Assembly (NCBI RefSeq): GCF_900169525.1
Contig: NZ_LT821240.1
Location: 445,684 to 509,683, forward strand
Reading direction: 5' to 3'
Source of the DNA: Corynebacterium pacaense
GTDB lineage: Bacteria; Actinomycetota; Actinomycetes; Mycobacteriales; Mycobacteriaceae
DNA length: 64,000 bases
The notes beneath the pieces were generated by a model. It saw nothing but the letters and a program-made list of their open reading frames with translations. It was not told where the DNA came from and ran no database searches. The stretch's first letter is position 1. Each line of letters opens with the position of its first letter. Made by a program: the position numbers and the translations under genes. Positions 1-10,691 of this stretch are shown here, piece by piece.

Positions 1-1348
1 CCTTCCACACCCCGGTGTCGGGACCCGCGCTGAGCAGACGCGATTCATGGAAAACGGTATCGCGGACGGTTTTGGGCTCGGGAGCGGCATCCTCGGGGTC
101 ATCGGCAGAGCGGATCCACGCGGTGACCTGATCGGTGTCCCGGCCCGAGCGGGCGATCACCGCGGGGGATCCGTAGAGCTCACCGAGGACCCCGCTCCAG
201 AACCAGGCGTTCAGCCGGTCCCAGGCCCGGGTGTTGGCCAGATCCTCCTGGGAGAGCAGGGAGAGGATGACCGCGAGCGGGACGATCTGGGCGGTGTAGG
301 GCACCTGATCAACACTGAGGATGCAGCGCTGGCGGAGGAACTCGGCGGCCTCGACGAAACCGGCGCGGATCTCCTCCGCGGCCGGGATATATTCCGACAG
401 GGTGAGGTTGAGGATGTCCTCGCGGTGCCCCACCGCCCTGCCCCGCCGCGAGGTGACCAGCAGGGAGACGGCGGTGAGAAACTCGGTGCGCCCGATACCG
501 TCCAACGCCCTGTGCTCGCGCAGGAGCTCCTGGGTGCTCTCCCAGTCATCGCGGAGCGAAAACTCCCGATCCGCCTGTTCATCGGCGGCGAAGACGGCTG
601 TGAGCAGGTCAAAGACGTCCATCTGGAGTCCGGAGGTGTTCGCCTGGGCGAAGATGGAACCGACACCGCCCTTGGCGGTCTCCCTGTCGAGACGGATCAT
701 CGGGATGGCGTAGCTCAGCAACGCCCTGCCGACCTGGCTGTGGAACCTCTTTGCGTGCTCCCTGGCATCTGCCCCCGCGGATTCGGCGAGATCGAAGAGG
801 ATGTCCGTGCCCTCATCGCCGAGCAGGAGGGACACCGGTATGCACCCCGCCTCCAGGGCCTGCTGCAGATCCCGGACGCCACCGTCGATCCGGGGACCGA
901 AATGCGACTTCACCTGCCCCTCCTCATCCACGGAGAAAACGGCCTCGTCGGGCATGATCGCAGAGTCCACGGCCTTGGCCACGTCGACGTAGAACTTCCG
1001 GCGGATCTTCTTGTGCCGGAAATCGACGGTGTCCACGTACCCCTCGCCGCGCAGGCAGTGGTACAGCGTGGTCAGCCTCTGTTGGCCGTCGAGAAGCAGC
1101 AGGCCGGGTTCGTTGCCGGTATCCGGTGCCCCCTGGATCGGGCGGGGCCGGAACCGGACCTCCTCGCCGCGGGTGTCAAGTGCCATCAGGACACCGATAG
1201 GGAAACCGCGCAGCACGGTGACGATCAGGCCGCGGATGCGGTCGAGATCCCAGGCGTAGTCGCGCTGGAAATCGGGAAGCTGCAGATCTCCCCTGTCGAT
1301 TCGGGCGAAAAGATCATCTAGTGCGTAGCTCGGCGTGGAGAACCCCAT
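1..1348 (-). CDS. DUF262 (GmrS/ParB-like N-terminal) protein, 3' end outside window
   Basis: This open frame starts with ATG at 1348 and runs off the left edge without a stop, so about 449 codons are visible and the C-terminus is missing. The N-terminus shows the DUF262 signature: LQLPDFQRDYAWD near residue 22 and LLLDGQQRLTTLYH near residue 85. DUF262 occurs in the GmrSD modification-dependent restriction enzymes and in many uncharacterised proteins; the DGQQR motif is thought to bind or hydrolyse NTP. AAGGG lies just upstream of the ATG. The gap to the upstream cation exporter on the same strand is only 15 bases, so the two may be co-transcribed. Whether a DUF1524 nuclease domain follows cannot be seen. 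The long open frame on the opposite strand is a codon-bias shadow. Confidence 0.85.
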   Translation of the reverse strand, partial: MGFSTPSYALDDLFARIDRGDLQLPDFQRDYAWDLDRIRGLIVTVLRGFPIGVLMALDTRGEEVRFRPRPIQGAPDTGNEPGLLLLDGQQRLTTLYHCLRGEGYVDTVDFRHKKIRRKFYVDVAKAVDSAIMPDEAVFSVDEEGQVKSHFGPRIDGGVRDLQQALEAGCIPVSLLLGDEGTDILFDLAESAGADAREHAKRFHSQVGRALLSYAIPMIRLDRETAKGGVGSIFAQANTSGLQMDVFDLLTAVFAADEQADREFSLRDDWESTQELLREHRALDGIGRTEFLTAVSLLVTSRRGRAVGHREDILNLTLSEYIPAAEEIRAGFVEAAEFLRQRCILSVDQVPYTAQIVPLAVILSLLSQEDLANTRAWDRLNAWFWSGVLGELYGSPAVIARSGRDTDQVTAWIRSADDPEDAAPEPKTVRDTVFHESRLLSAGPDTGVWK

Positions 1349-1363
1349 GGCCCTTACTCTATA

Positions 1364-2308
1364 TCAGCACACAGTTTCGTGACCGCTGTGTTCGCCGGTC
1401 TCCAGCTGGACGGTCGAGTGTCCGATACCCAGATTCGTCAGTTCAGTCTCCGCGCGGTCGAGAATCCCGCAGCTGAAGGCCTCCGCGGCGTCGGTGTTGA
1501 CCACCAGGTGGCAGGTGGCTAGCATCCGCCTGCCGTCAATGGTCCAGATGTGCAGATCATGGACATCCCTGACCCCCGGGATCGACCGCAGCACCCGCTC
1601 CACAACCTCCGGGGAGACCTCGGGCGGAACGCGTTCGAGGAGGATGTTGAGGGCATCCCTGAGCAGACCCACCGCGCGCGGGATGATGATCGCTGCGATG
1701 ACCACCGATGCCACCGTGTCCGCGACGGTCCACCCGGTGTAGCGGATGACGAGTCCTGCGATGATCACGGCCACCGAACCAAGCATGTCGCTGATCACGT
1801 GCAGCAGTGCGCCGCGCATGTTGATGTTACCGTCCTGGTTTCGCACCAGAATATAGGCCGAGATGGCGTTGGCCACCAGCCCGATGACGGCGACCACGAG
1901 CATCAGTCCGGTTTCGATCTCCACATCGGAGCCCAGGCGCATGAAGGCCTCCACCACGATCCAGACCGAGAGCGCACCCACCACGATCGCATTCGACATG
2001 GCCGCCAGCACCTCGACCCGCGTGAAGCCGTAGGTGGCGCGGGCGGTCGCCGCCCTCCGCCCGATGAGCATGGCCACCGCGGCGATGATCAGCCCGGTGG
2101 AATCGGAGAGCATGTGCATGGCATCCGCGAGCAGGGCCAGCGACCCGGAGACCAGACCGGCGATCAGTTCGGCGAAGAAGATGGTGGCGGTCAGTCCGAT
2201 CACGAACAGCAGCGCCCTCAGCGAGTTCGGGGCGTGGGAATGGCCCAACTCACCGTGCGCATGTGAGTGACCGTGACCGTGCTCGTGTTCATGATCGTGG
2301 GTGTCCAT
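1364..2308 (-). CDS. Cation diffusion facilitator (CzcD/ZitB-type) zinc exporter
   Basis: Encodes a 314-residue membrane antiporter expected to export Zn2+, possibly also Co2+ or Cd2+, in exchange for protons. The first 26 residues are rich in His, Asp and Glu (HDHEHEHGHGHSHAHGELGH), as in CzcD-type proteins. About six membrane segments follow. The two HxxxD metal-site motifs are present: HMLSD near residue 66 in TM2 and HVISD near residue 168 in TM5. A cytoplasmic ferredoxin-like domain begins near residue 225. Length is normal for the family. The DUF262 gene follows after 15 bases. No clear Zur or CzrA operator was recognised in the 139 bases upstream. Confidence 0.93.
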   Translation of the reverse strand: MDTHDHEHEHGHGHSHAHGELGHSHAPNSLRALLFVIGLTATIFFAELIAGLVSGSLALLADAMHMLSDSTGLIIAAVAMLIGRRAATARATYGFTRVEVLAAMSNAIVVGALSVWIVVEAFMRLGSDVEIETGLMLVVAVIGLVANAISAYILVRNQDGNINMRGALLHVISDMLGSVAVIIAGLVIRYTGWTVADTVASVVIAAIIIPRAVGLLRDALNILLERVPPEVSPEVVERVLRSIPGVRDVHDLHIWTIDGRRMLATCHLVVNTDAAEAFSCGILDRAETELTNLGIGHSTVQLETGEHSGHETVC

Positions 2309-2385
2309 ACAGGTAACTCTGCCACAGGTGGAGACTTATTGAAAGCTTAATGAAAACGCTTGTCCTGTGATTCTGGACATGTAGG

Positions 2386-2421
2386 TAAAAAAACCGCCAT
2401 GCACGTGCACGAGCATGGCGG
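2386..2421 (-). terminator. Rho-independent terminator of ilvC
   Basis: A perfect 9-bp stem (ccgccatgc at 2394-2402 pairing with gcatggcgg at 2413-2421) is followed on the minus strand by a run of seven Ts. It lies 27 bases after the ilvC stop codon and ends the ilvBNC transcript. Confidence 0.9.
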
Positions 2422-2447
2422 ATGCCTTGAGGTCTCAGGCGGTGAAA

Positions 2448-3603
<1,156 letters not shown>

Positions 3604-4122
3604 CTAGTTCCTGCTCGGAGCCATCGTCTTCGGGCCGCGGTTGAGCGCGATCTGCCCGGACTCGATCAGCTCCCTGACGCCGAAGGGTTCCAGGACGTCC
3701 AGGAGGGCACGGAGCTTGCCCGGGGTACCGGTTGCCTCGATGACCACCGAATCAGGGGCCACATCGACAACCCGGGCCCGAAAGATGTTCGCGGCGTCGA
3801 CGATCTGCGGACGATTGGTGCTGTCCGCGGACACCTTCACCAGCATGATTGCGCGAGCGATGGTGGTTTCGCCTTCAAGACGCACGACCTTGAGCACCGG
3901 GATCAGCTTGTTGAGCTGTTTGGTGATCTGCTCGATGGCGAGCTCGTCTGCGTCCACGACAACGGTAATGCGGTTGATGCCGTCTGTCTCAGTTTTAGCA
4001 GAAACGAGTGAGACGAGGTTGAAGGCGCGTCGGGTGAACATTCCCGATACTCGGGAGATGATGCCTTCGGTGTCCTGCACCAGAACGGACAGGGTGTGAC
4101 GGATGATTTCATGGGTGGCCAT
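3604..4122 (-). CDS. ilvN: Acetohydroxyacid synthase small (regulatory) subunit
   Basis: Regulatory subunit of acetohydroxyacid synthase, which binds to IlvB, raises its activity and confers feedback inhibition by valine and related amino acids. The 172-residue protein has an N-terminal ACT domain at about residues 5-78 (HTLSVLVQDTEGIISRVSG, with the Gly-containing turn that binds the effector amino acid) and a second ACT-like domain after residue 85. Length fits the actinobacterial family. It starts 9 bases after the ilvB stop; AAGGAG overlapping the end of ilvB is the ribosome binding site, which suggests translational coupling that keeps subunit stoichiometry. Confidence 0.97.
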   Translation of the reverse strand: MATHEIIRHTLSVLVQDTEGIISRVSGMFTRRAFNLVSLVSAKTETDGINRITVVVDADELAIEQITKQLNKLIPVLKVVRLEGETTIARAIMLVKVSADSTNRPQIVDAANIFRARVVDVAPDSVVIEATGTPGKLRALLDVLEPFGVRELIESGQIALNRGPKTMAPSRN

Positions 4123-4131
4123 CGGGTCTCC

Positions 4132-6003
4132 TTAAGCTCCGTGTGTCGTGTTGTGCTCTTCGAGCAGTTCATGGATGTCTGCGGGGTCCTCCGCTGCGGA
4201 CTCCTCCTCATCGAAGAAGGGACGCAGCCCGATCGCGTACTGGATGTCCGAGTTGGATGAACCCGCGGACACCATCGGCCACACCTGCGCATCCTCACCG
4301 ACGATGAAATCGATGACCACGGGACGGTCATTGATCTCCCTCGCCCTCTGGATGGCGGGAAGCACCTCCTCCTCGCTGGTGACACGGATGGCGACGCAGC
4401 CGAGTCCCTCGGAGAGCCGGACGAAATCCGGAACATAGGATCCCTGGTCGCGCAGCTTGGTGTTGGAGTAGCGGCCCCCGTAGAACAGGGTCTGCCACTG
4501 GCGCACCATCCCGAGATTTCCGTTGTTGATCAGGGCGACCTTGATGGGAAGCCCCTCCACCGCGGAGGTGGTCAGCTCCTGGTTGGTCATCTGGAAGCAT
4601 CCGTCACCGTCGATGGCCCAGACCTCCTTGTCCGGCGCTCCCGCCTTGGCACCCAGTGCCGCGGGGACGGCGTAGCCCATGGTGCCCAGACCGCCGGAGT
4701 TCAGCCAGGTGCGCGGCTTCTCAAAGTCGAGGAACTGCGCGGCCCACATCTGGTGCTGCCCGACGCCGGCGACGTAGATGGCGTCCGGACCGACCTCCCT
4801 GGAGAGGGTCTCGATGACGAACTGCGGGGACAGTGCCCCGTCCGCCTGCTTGTCGTATCCCCGCGGGAAGCGATCCCGCAGCGACTTGAGGTAGTCGACC
4901 CAGGGGGAGATGTCGCCTGTAGGGTTCTTCCTGTTCTTCACCGTGGCGATCAACTGGGTCAGCACCTCCCTGGCATCCCCGACGATGGGGACGTCGACCT
5001 GTTTGATCTTCCCGATCTCCGCGGGATCGACATCGGCGTGGATGATCTTGGCCTCCGGGGCGAAGCTGTCAACCTCGCCGGTGACACGGTCATCGAAGCG
5101 CGCCCCGATGGTGATCAACAGATCTGATCGCTGCAGAGCCCCGACGGCGGCGACTGTGCCGTGCATGCCGGGCATTCCCATGTGCAGCTCATGTGACTCC
5201 GGGAAGGCGCCGAGTGCCATGAGTGTGGTCACGACCGGGATTCCCGTGTATTCGGCGAATTCAAGCAGCTCGCGGTGGGCATCGGCCTTGATCACGCCGC
5301 CGCCGATGTAGAGCACCGGCTTCTTCGCCTCACCGATCAGTTTCACCGCCTGTTCGATCTGCCTGGCGTGGGGTGCGGTGACCGGACGGTAGCCCGGAAG
5401 ATCGATCTTCGGCGGCCAGATGAAGTCCAGCTCGGCGTTCTGCACGTCCTTGGGGATGTCCACGAGCACCGGACCCGGGCGCCCGGTCAGGGCGAGGTGG
5501 AAGGCCTCGGCCAGTGCCTGCGGAATGTCCTCGGGGTGGGTGACCATGAAGTTGTGCTTGGTCACCGGCATGGTGATACCGCGGATATCGGCCTCCTGGA
5601 AGGCATCGGTGCCCAGCAGCTTGCTGCCGACCTGGCCGGTGATGGCCACCACCGGGACCGAATCGAGGTGGGCGTCGGCGATGGGGGTGACCAGGTTGGT
5701 CGCACCGGGACCGGAGGTGGCGATGCACACTCCGACCTTGCCCGTGACCTGGGCGTATCCGGTGGCGGCATGGCCGGCACCCTGCTCGTGCCGCACCAGC
5801 ACGTGACGGACCTTCGTCGAGGAGTAGAGCGGATCGTACACCGGAAGCACGGCACCGCCGGGAATGCCGAACACCACGTCGGCGTTGAGTTCCTCGAGCG
5901 AGCGGACAATTGCCTGGGCCCCGGTCATGCGCTCGGGCGCGCTAGAGCGGCCACGGCTGGCAACCGTGGATGGAGTGGGCTGTTGAGAAGCGGCCACGTT
6001 CAC
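4132..6003 (-). CDS. ilvB: Acetohydroxyacid synthase large (catalytic) subunit
   Basis: Thiamine-diphosphate enzyme that condenses pyruvate with pyruvate or 2-oxobutyrate, the first common step of branched-chain amino acid synthesis. The start is set at GTG 6003 ([11 protein letters not shown], as in C. glutamicum), because AAGGAG lies about 10 bases upstream; a GTG at 6024 would put that site inside the gene. The 623-residue product has the ThDP-activating Glu at about residue 73 (VRHEQGAGH), a central FAD-type domain, and the GDG...NN ThDP/Mg2+ motif near residue 475 (GDGCFQMTN...INNGNLG). Expression is likely set by the attenuator leader about 130-240 bases upstream. Confidence 0.97.
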   Translation of the reverse strand: MNVAASQQPTPSTVASRGRSSAPERMTGAQAIVRSLEELNADVVFGIPGGAVLPVYDPLYSSTKVRHVLVRHEQGAGHAATGYAQVTGKVGVCIATSGPGATNLVTPIADAHLDSVPVVAITGQVGSKLLGTDAFQEADIRGITMPVTKHNFMVTHPEDIPQALAEAFHLALTGRPGPVLVDIPKDVQNAELDFIWPPKIDLPGYRPVTAPHARQIEQAVKLIGEAKKPVLYIGGGVIKADAHRELLEFAEYTGIPVVTTLMALGAFPESHELHMGMPGMHGTVAAVGALQRSDLLITIGARFDDRVTGEVDSFAPEAKIIHADVDPAEIGKIKQVDVPIVGDAREVLTQLIATVKNRKNPTGDISPWVDYLKSLRDRFPRGYDKQADGALSPQFVIETLSREVGPDAIYVAGVGQHQMWAAQFLDFEKPRTWLNSGGLGTMGYAVPAALGAKAGAPDKEVWAIDGDGCFQMTNQELTTSAVEGLPIKVALINNGNLGMVRQWQTLFYGGRYSNTKLRDQGSYVPDFVRLSEGLGCVAIRVTSEEEVLPAIQRAREINDRPVVIDFIVGEDAQVWPMVSAGSSNSDIQYAIGLRPFFDEEESAAEDPADIHELLEEHNTTHGA

Positions 6004-6125
6004 GATTATCTGACTCCTTTTCACTAAGGGGACTTAACACATTGAATTGTTCCGACGCGGGTGCGTGTTCACGCTGTGCGACAGATGTCTGGTGCCCCAC
6101 CGGCCGCTGATGATGTGCAGCCAAT

Positions 6126-6169
6126 GAGAAAGCCCTCGAATCAGCACTGTGGTGGGTGCTGTCGAGGGC
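6126..6169 (-). terminator. ilvB leader attenuator (terminator hairpin)
   Basis: On the minus strand the arm GCCCTCGA (6162-6169) pairs with TCGAGGGC (6132-6139) and an inner AGCAC/GTGCT pair extends the stem. TTTCTC follows. It lies 27 bases downstream of the leader peptide stop and about 130 bases before ilvB, as in the attenuator described for C. glutamicum ilvBNC. Confidence 0.85.
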
Positions 6170-6180
6170 GCTTGACGAGA

Positions 6181-6231
6181 CGACTTGTAAGGCCGCTACG
6201 GCAGGCGCCGCGTGGGTACGAGTACAAGTCG
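6181..6231 (-). promoter_or_regulatory. ilvB leader: 9-bp inverted repeat (pause/antiterminator stem)
   Basis: CGACTTGTA (6223-6231 read on the minus strand) lies within the Arg-Leu-Val codons of the leader peptide and is perfectly complementary to TACAAGTCG (6181-6189) just after the leader stop codon. A ribosome stalled at the Leu-Val-Leu-Val codons would cover the first arm and free the second to form an alternative structure that competes with the terminator at 6132-6169. The arrangement is seen directly; the switching is inferred from classical attenuation. Confidence 0.75.
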
Positions 6232-6243
6232 AAGAATGGTCAT
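6196..6243 (-). CDS. ilvBNC leader peptide (15 aa attenuation peptide)
   Basis: ATG at 6243 opens a 15-codon frame ending in TAG at 6196: MTILRLVLVPTRRLP. It holds Ile, three Leu and two Val in residues 3-9, so translation senses shortage of the pathway's end products. The peptide closely matches the C. glutamicum ilvB leader peptide as I recall it. No ribosome binding site is obvious; TAGCAT lies 10-15 bases upstream and could be the -10 hexamer of a nearly leaderless transcript. It is followed by the alternative stems of the attenuator. Confidence 0.85.
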   Translation of the reverse strand: MTILRLVLVPTRRLP

Positions 6244-6314
6244 GTCATGTAATGCTACACACAGGCCCGCCAACCACCTACTCAGGTCACCGACACTCCC
6301 CCCTCGGGGTTAAT

Positions 6315-6349
6315 TTTTTGAGACGATGCACCCCATTCCGTCTCAAAAA
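6315..6349. repeat. 11-bp perfect inverted repeat between ilvB leader and mscCG
   Basis: tttttgagacg (6315-6325) and cgtctcaaaaa (6339-6349) are perfectly inverted around 13 bases. The T-run comes before the stem and the A-run after it on both strands, the opposite of a terminator. The position in the divergent promoter region between the ilvB leader (start 6243) and mscCG (start 6426) fits an operator. No known regulator was matched. Confidence 0.7.
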
Positions 6350-6425
6350 CACTCGCCGTCCCCGACTCACCGCCTTGCCAGACTTCACCCAGCGCTTCCG
6401 CACCACATGGGTCTAACCTGAAGGC

Positions 6426-8024
6426 ATGGCATTAAGTTTCATCATCAGCACCCTGTGGAGCTGGATCGAGACCACCGGTCTCAACCTGGCCATCATCCTG
6501 GTGATCGCACTGCTTGTCCCCCGGGTCGGCAGACTCGCGGTGAGAATCGTCCGCCAACGCGTGGAAAACTCCGGCGACGCCGAGGAGGGCAAGAACCAGC
6601 TCGCCTTCGCCGGTGTCGGCGTCTACATCGTGCAGATCATCGCGTTCTTCATTCTCACGGTCCTGGCCCTGCAACAGGTCGGGTTCTCCCTGGCCGGCGC
6701 GGCCATACCCGCCACCGTCGCATCGGCCGCCATCGGTTTCGGCGCACAGTCGATCATCGCCGATTTCCTCGCCGGGTTCTTCATCCTCACGGAGAAGCAG
6801 TTCGGTGTCGGCGACTGGGTCCGCTTCGAGGGCAGCGGCGTCGACGTCGAGGGCACGGTCATCCAGATCACCATGCGCGCGACCAAGATCCGCACGATCT
6901 CGCAGGAAACAATCAACATTCCCAATTCCGCAGCCAAGATATGCATCAACAACTCCAACACCTGGTCGCGGGCCGTGGTGGTCATGCCGGTGCCGATGCT
7001 CGGCTCCGCCAACATCAACGAGGTCATCCTGCGCTCGGAGGACGCCGCGCGGCGCGCGCTGGCCCAGGACAACGTAGCTCCCGAGATTCTCGGTGAACTT
7101 GATGTCCACCCCGCCATCGACGTCCAGCCCCCGACGGTGGTCGGCATGCCCTGGATGGTGAGCATGCGCTTTCTGGTCCAGGTCACCGCCGGCAACCACT
7201 GGATGGTCGAGCGTGCCATCCGGACGCAGATCATCAACGAGTTCTGGAAGGAGTACGGTTCCGCGACGACGACCTCCGGAATGTTCGTGGACACACTCAA
7301 CGTCGAGGATCACCCCGTCGATGTATCGATCAACTCCGGGGCCGGATCGGCGCGGCCGTCCACTCATTCCGCGGAGGCCCCGACCCACCAGGAGCCGAAG
7401 AAGACTGACGACGCCACGACCGTGGAACCCGCCACCGAAGTTGACGCGGACGCACCCACGGCCACACTGGCCACGGCACCCGTCAAACCGGAGAAGGCCG
7501 AGGCCAAGCGTCCCGATATCTCCACCCCGATCGAGATGGAGAATGAGCACAAGGAGGACTCCGAGCGGCCGGGGGTCTTCCGCTCCGATGCGCACCTCCG
7601 TCCCTGGCAGAAGGTACTCTCGCTCGGCGGCCGGGTCCGGATGAGCACCACGCTGATGATCCTGACGCTGATGGTCCTGCTGGTCTGCAAGGCCTTCGCG
7701 GTCGAACCGAGCGAGGACTGGGAGGCCAACAATCCCGGCCCGACACCCACCTCCGAACAGCTCACCCCCACCGAATCCTCCGCGATCCCCACAACCAGCG
7801 TGGAGCCGACGCAGTCGGAGACCAGCGCGACGACAACCACGGGTACCCGGGCACCGACCAGCTCACTAAATGACACCCCGGAGGAGGACACCGGCGAGGC
7901 GACAACCTCGCAGACGCCCTTCCGGGAGCAGAGCACGCGCACGGCCACCAGTGGTACGAGCACACCGGCAACCGTGGCACCGCGTCTCGAGCAGCTGACC
8001 ACCGAGCCGACCCCGGCCGGCTGA
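6426..8024 (+). CDS. mscCG: MscS-type mechanosensitive channel / glutamate exporter MscCG
   Basis: Inner-membrane mechanosensitive channel of 532 residues, orthologous to C. glutamicum MscCG (NCgl1221), the main route of glutamate efflux under membrane-tension changes. TM1 is at about 19-32 and TM2 at 63-83. The pore-lining helix at 90-122 is rich in Ala and Gly ([18 protein letters not shown]). The MscS beta domain follows ([11 protein letters not shown]...TMRATKIRT). A long Ala/Thr/Pro/Glu-rich linker leads to a fourth TM at about 406-427 and a Thr/Ser/Pro-rich tail. This C-terminal extension is specific to corynebacterial MscCG. The gene is divergent from ilvBNC, as in C. glutamicum. Confidence 0.95.
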   Translation: MALSFIISTLWSWIETTGLNLAIILVIALLVPRVGRLAVRIVRQRVENSGDAEEGKNQLAFAGVGVYIVQIIAFFILTVLALQQVGFSLAGAAIPATVASAAIGFGAQSIIADFLAGFFILTEKQFGVGDWVRFEGSGVDVEGTVIQITMRATKIRTISQETINIPNSAAKICINNSNTWSRAVVVMPVPMLGSANINEVILRSEDAARRALAQDNVAPEILGELDVHPAIDVQPPTVVGMPWMVSMRFLVQVTAGNHWMVERAIRTQIINEFWKEYGSATTTSGMFVDTLNVEDHPVDVSINSGAGSARPSTHSAEAPTHQEPKKTDDATTVEPATEVDADAPTATLATAPVKPEKAEAKRPDISTPIEMENEHKEDSERPGVFRSDAHLRPWQKVLSLGGRVRMSTTLMILTLMVLLVCKAFAVEPSEDWEANNPGPTPTSEQLTPTESSAIPTTSVEPTQSETSATTTTGTRAPTSSLNDTPEEDTGEATTSQTPFREQSTRTATSGTSTPATVAPRLEQLTTEPTPAG

Positions 8025-8063
8025 TTTAAGACATGTCCGCCCCCTTTACTACTATGAGGGACT

Positions 8064-8663
8064 ATGAGTTCAGACCCACAAGACACGGCCGCCGAAGCAG
8101 CTCAACAAGCTGTCCGGTTCCACCCGGAGCGCACCCACATTCTCAGCGCGGTCGTTCTGGGGCTGATCTCCCTCCTGGTCATCGGGGCCGCACCCCTGTA
8201 TCTCTTCTGGCTGCTGGTCTTCCCGGCCCTGTTCATCTACTGGGTGCTCAAATCTGAGACCGTCGTCGATTCCTCGGGCATCCGCGTCCGCTACGCCTTC
8301 AAGGGTGGCAAGGAGGTGCCGTGGGAGGATTTCTCCGGAATCGGTTTCAAAGGTGCCGGCGCCTTCGCCCGCACAACCTCCGGCACCGAGATCCCACTGC
8401 CCGGCGTGTCCTTCAACTCACTCCCCGAGCTCCAGCGCGCCTCGAACGGCCGGATCCCCGATGTCCTCACCCAGGGCAGGCAGGCCATGGACGGCAAGGT
8501 CGTGGTGGTCACCGAGGACGGAGACTCCATCCTTCTGACCAGGGAGGAGTACCTGGAGCGCCAGAAGGCCCTGGACAGAGACGTGCAGATCGACTTCGAC
8601 GGGCAGGACGGGAATACCGGCACCGCGCCCGGCGTTGAATACCCCACCGACACCCGCGAGTAG
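8064..8663 (+). CDS. PH-domain (PH_6/CFP6-like) membrane protein
   Basis: A 199-residue protein beginning with ATG at 8064, 39 bases after mscCG. A hydrophobic hairpin at about residues 28-65 forms two membrane segments. A PH-like beta domain follows (SETVVDSSGIRVRYAFKGGKEVPWEDFSGIGF), as in actinobacterial low-molecular-weight antigen CFP6 relatives. The C-terminal third is charged and probably cytoplasmic. No enzymatic motif is seen and function is unknown. The same gene follows mscCG in C. glutamicum. Confidence 0.8.
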   Translation: MSSDPQDTAAEAAQQAVRFHPERTHILSAVVLGLISLLVIGAAPLYLFWLLVFPALFIYWVLKSETVVDSSGIRVRYAFKGGKEVPWEDFSGIGFKGAGAFARTTSGTEIPLPGVSFNSLPELQRASNGRIPDVLTQGRQAMDGKVVVVTEDGDSILLTREEYLERQKALDRDVQIDFDGQDGNTGTAPGVEYPTDTRE

Positions 8664-8721
8664 CATGAACATGTTCCCAGGACCCGACTACCCCGGGGTC
8701 CGCGACCTTCTCCTGTTTTTC

Positions 8722-8736
8722 CAGACTACAAGTCTG
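8722..8736. repeat. Short palindrome upstream of ilvD
   Basis: cagact-aca-agtctg is a perfect 6-bp inverted repeat with a 3-base spacer, 46 bases before the ilvD start and within the 118-base gap that must hold its promoter. It could be an operator half-site pair, but no known corynebacterial regulator motif was matched. Confidence 0.35.
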
Positions 8737-8781
8737 ATGACCTCACCCGATACTCAATAGAGCTGATTTGAAAAGCGCATC

Positions 8782-10623
8782 ATGATTCCTCTTCGTTCAA
8801 AAGTCACCACCGTCGGACGCAACGCCTCCGGTGCCCGCGCACTATGGCGCGCCACCGGCACCAGGGAAAACGAGTTCGGTAAGCCGATCGTGGCCATCGT
8901 AAACTCCTACACCCAGTTCGTGCCCGGTCACGTCCACCTGAAAAATGTCGGTGACATCGTCGCGGATGCCGTGCGCAGGGCCGGCGGTGTTCCCAAGGAG
9001 TTCAACACCATCGCCGTCGACGATGGTATCGCCATGGGCCACGGCGGCATGCTCTATTCGCTGCCGAGCCGCGAGATCATCGCCGATTCGGTCGAATACA
9101 TGGTCAACGCCCACACCGCCGACGCGATGGTGTGCATCTCCAATTGTGACAAGATCACCCCCGGCATGCTCAATGCTGCGATGCGGTTGAACATCCCCAC
9201 CGTGTTCGTCTCCGGCGGCCCGATGGAGGCCGGAAAGGCCGTCGTGGTTGACGGTGTCGCCCACGCCCCGACCGATCTGATCACCGCCATTTCCGCATCG
9301 GCCAACAGTGCGGTCAACGAGGCCGGTCTGGCTGCCGTCGAGGCCGCGGCGTGCCCGACCTGCGGCTCCTGTTCGGGCATGTTCACCGCCAATTCGATGA
9401 ACTGCCTCACCGAGGCCCTCGGTCTCTCACTGCCCGGCAACGGTTCCACCCTCGCCACCCACGCCGCACGGCGCGCACTGTTTGAGAAGGCCGGTGAGAG
9501 CGTCGTCAGGCTCTGTGAGCGCTATTACGGCGAGGAGGACACCTCCGTTCTCCCGCGTGGCATCGCCACCAAGCACGCCTTTGAAAACGCCATGGCCCTG
9601 GACATGGCGATGGGCGGCTCGACGAACACCATCCTGCACATTCTCGCCGCGGCGCAGGAGGGCGAGGTGGATTTCGATCTCAGCGACATCGATGAGCTCT
9701 CCCGCCGCGTGCCGTGCCTGTCCAAGGTCGCCCCGAACTCGGACTACCACATGGAGGATGTTCACCGCGCCGGCGGCATCCCCGCGCTGCTTGGTGAACT
9801 CAACCGTGCCGGACTGCTCAGGCGTGATGTGCACTCGGTGCACTCCCCCGACCTGGAGTCCTGGCTCGCGGCCTGGGATATCCGTTCCGGGGAGACCTCG
9901 GCGGAGGCGACCGAGCTCTTCCACGCGGCACCGGGCGGGATCCGCACCACCGAGGCGTTCTCCACCGACAACCGCTGGGACGAGCTCGACACGGATGCGG
10001 CCACCGGGTGCATCCGCGATTCTGAGCACGCCTACACCGCAGACGGCGGACTGGTGATCCTGCGCGGAAACATCGCCCCAGACGGCGCGGTGATCAAGGC
10101 CGCAGGCATCGACGAGTCACTGTGGCACTTCTCCGGCCCCGCGCGCGTGGTGGAGAGCCAGGAGGAGGCGGTGTCCGTGATCCTCAACAAGACCATCCAG
10201 CCCGGTGACGTCCTGGTGGTGCGCTATGAGGGCCCCTCAGGTGGACCCGGTATGCAGGAGATGCTCCATCCCACCGCGTTCCTCAAGGGTTCCGGGCTGG
10301 GCAAGAAATGCGCCCTGATCACCGACGGCCGTTTCTCCGGCGGCTCCTCCGGTCTCTCCATCGGCCACGTCTCCCCGGAGGCGGCCCACGGCGGGGTCAT
10401 CGGACTGATCCAGGACGGCGACACGATCACCATCGACGTGCACAATCGCGTGCTCCAGGTCGAGGTCGACGATGAGGAGCTGCAGCGTCGCCGCACCGTC
10501 ATCGAAAACTCGGAGAAGGCATGGGAGCCCGTCAACCGGAACCGTGTGGTGAGCAAGGCACTTCGCGCCTACGCCAAGATGGCCACCTCAGCGGACAAGG
10601 GTGCCGTGCGGCAGGTCGATTAA
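8782..10623 (+). CDS. ilvD: Dihydroxy-acid dehydratase
   Basis: Fe-S enzyme that dehydrates 2,3-dihydroxy-isovalerate and 2,3-dihydroxy-3-methylvalerate to the 2-oxo acids, the third step of valine and isoleucine synthesis. The 613-residue protein shows the cluster-binding cysteines in [12 protein letters not shown] (about residues 116-127) and [18 protein letters not shown] (about 191-208), and a C-terminal swivel domain with [11 protein letters not shown] and GRFSGGSSG. Length is typical. It stands alone, apart from ilvBNC but less than 3 kb from it, and is followed by a strong terminator. Confidence 0.97.
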   Translation: MIPLRSKVTTVGRNASGARALWRATGTRENEFGKPIVAIVNSYTQFVPGHVHLKNVGDIVADAVRRAGGVPKEFNTIAVDDGIAMGHGGMLYSLPSREIIADSVEYMVNAHTADAMVCISNCDKITPGMLNAAMRLNIPTVFVSGGPMEAGKAVVVDGVAHAPTDLITAISASANSAVNEAGLAAVEAAACPTCGSCSGMFTANSMNCLTEALGLSLPGNGSTLATHAARRALFEKAGESVVRLCERYYGEEDTSVLPRGIATKHAFENAMALDMAMGGSTNTILHILAAAQEGEVDFDLSDIDELSRRVPCLSKVAPNSDYHMEDVHRAGGIPALLGELNRAGLLRRDVHSVHSPDLESWLAAWDIRSGETSAEATELFHAAPGGIRTTEAFSTDNRWDELDTDAATGCIRDSEHAYTADGGLVILRGNIAPDGAVIKAAGIDESLWHFSGPARVVESQEEAVSVILNKTIQPGDVLVVRYEGPSGGPGMQEMLHPTAFLKGSGLGKKCALITDGRFSGGSSGLSIGHVSPEAAHGGVIGLIQDGDTITIDVHNRVLQVEVDDEELQRRRTVIENSEKAWEPVNRNRVVSKALRAYAKMATSADKGAVRQVD

Positions 10624-10646
10624 CCATCGTGACCGGAGTCCCCGGC

Positions 10647-10682
10647 GAAAAAATCCTCAACCCGCGGGTTGAGGATTTTTCC
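10647..10682. terminator. Bidirectional terminator between ilvD and DoxX gene
   Basis: A perfect 28-bp palindrome (10651-10678; arms begin aaatcctcaacccg) is flanked by A-run and T-run, so it can terminate the convergent ilvD and DoxX transcripts. Confidence 0.9.
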
Positions 10683-10691
10683 TTGGTCTGT

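Noticed and set aside
47..1321. 424-codon open frame on the plus strand
   Set aside because: It is antisense to the DUF262 gene, is rich in Gly, Asp, Arg and His typical of high-GC shadow frames, and has no recognisable domain; the minus strand carries clear DUF262 motifs.
6315..6349. Reading the inverted repeat before mscCG as a terminator
   Set aside because: The T-run precedes and the A-run follows the stem on both strands, the reverse of a Rho-independent terminator.
6432..7595. 387-codon antisense frame within mscCG
   Set aside because: Composition dominated by Asp, Gly, His and Arg; mscCG on the plus strand is unambiguous.
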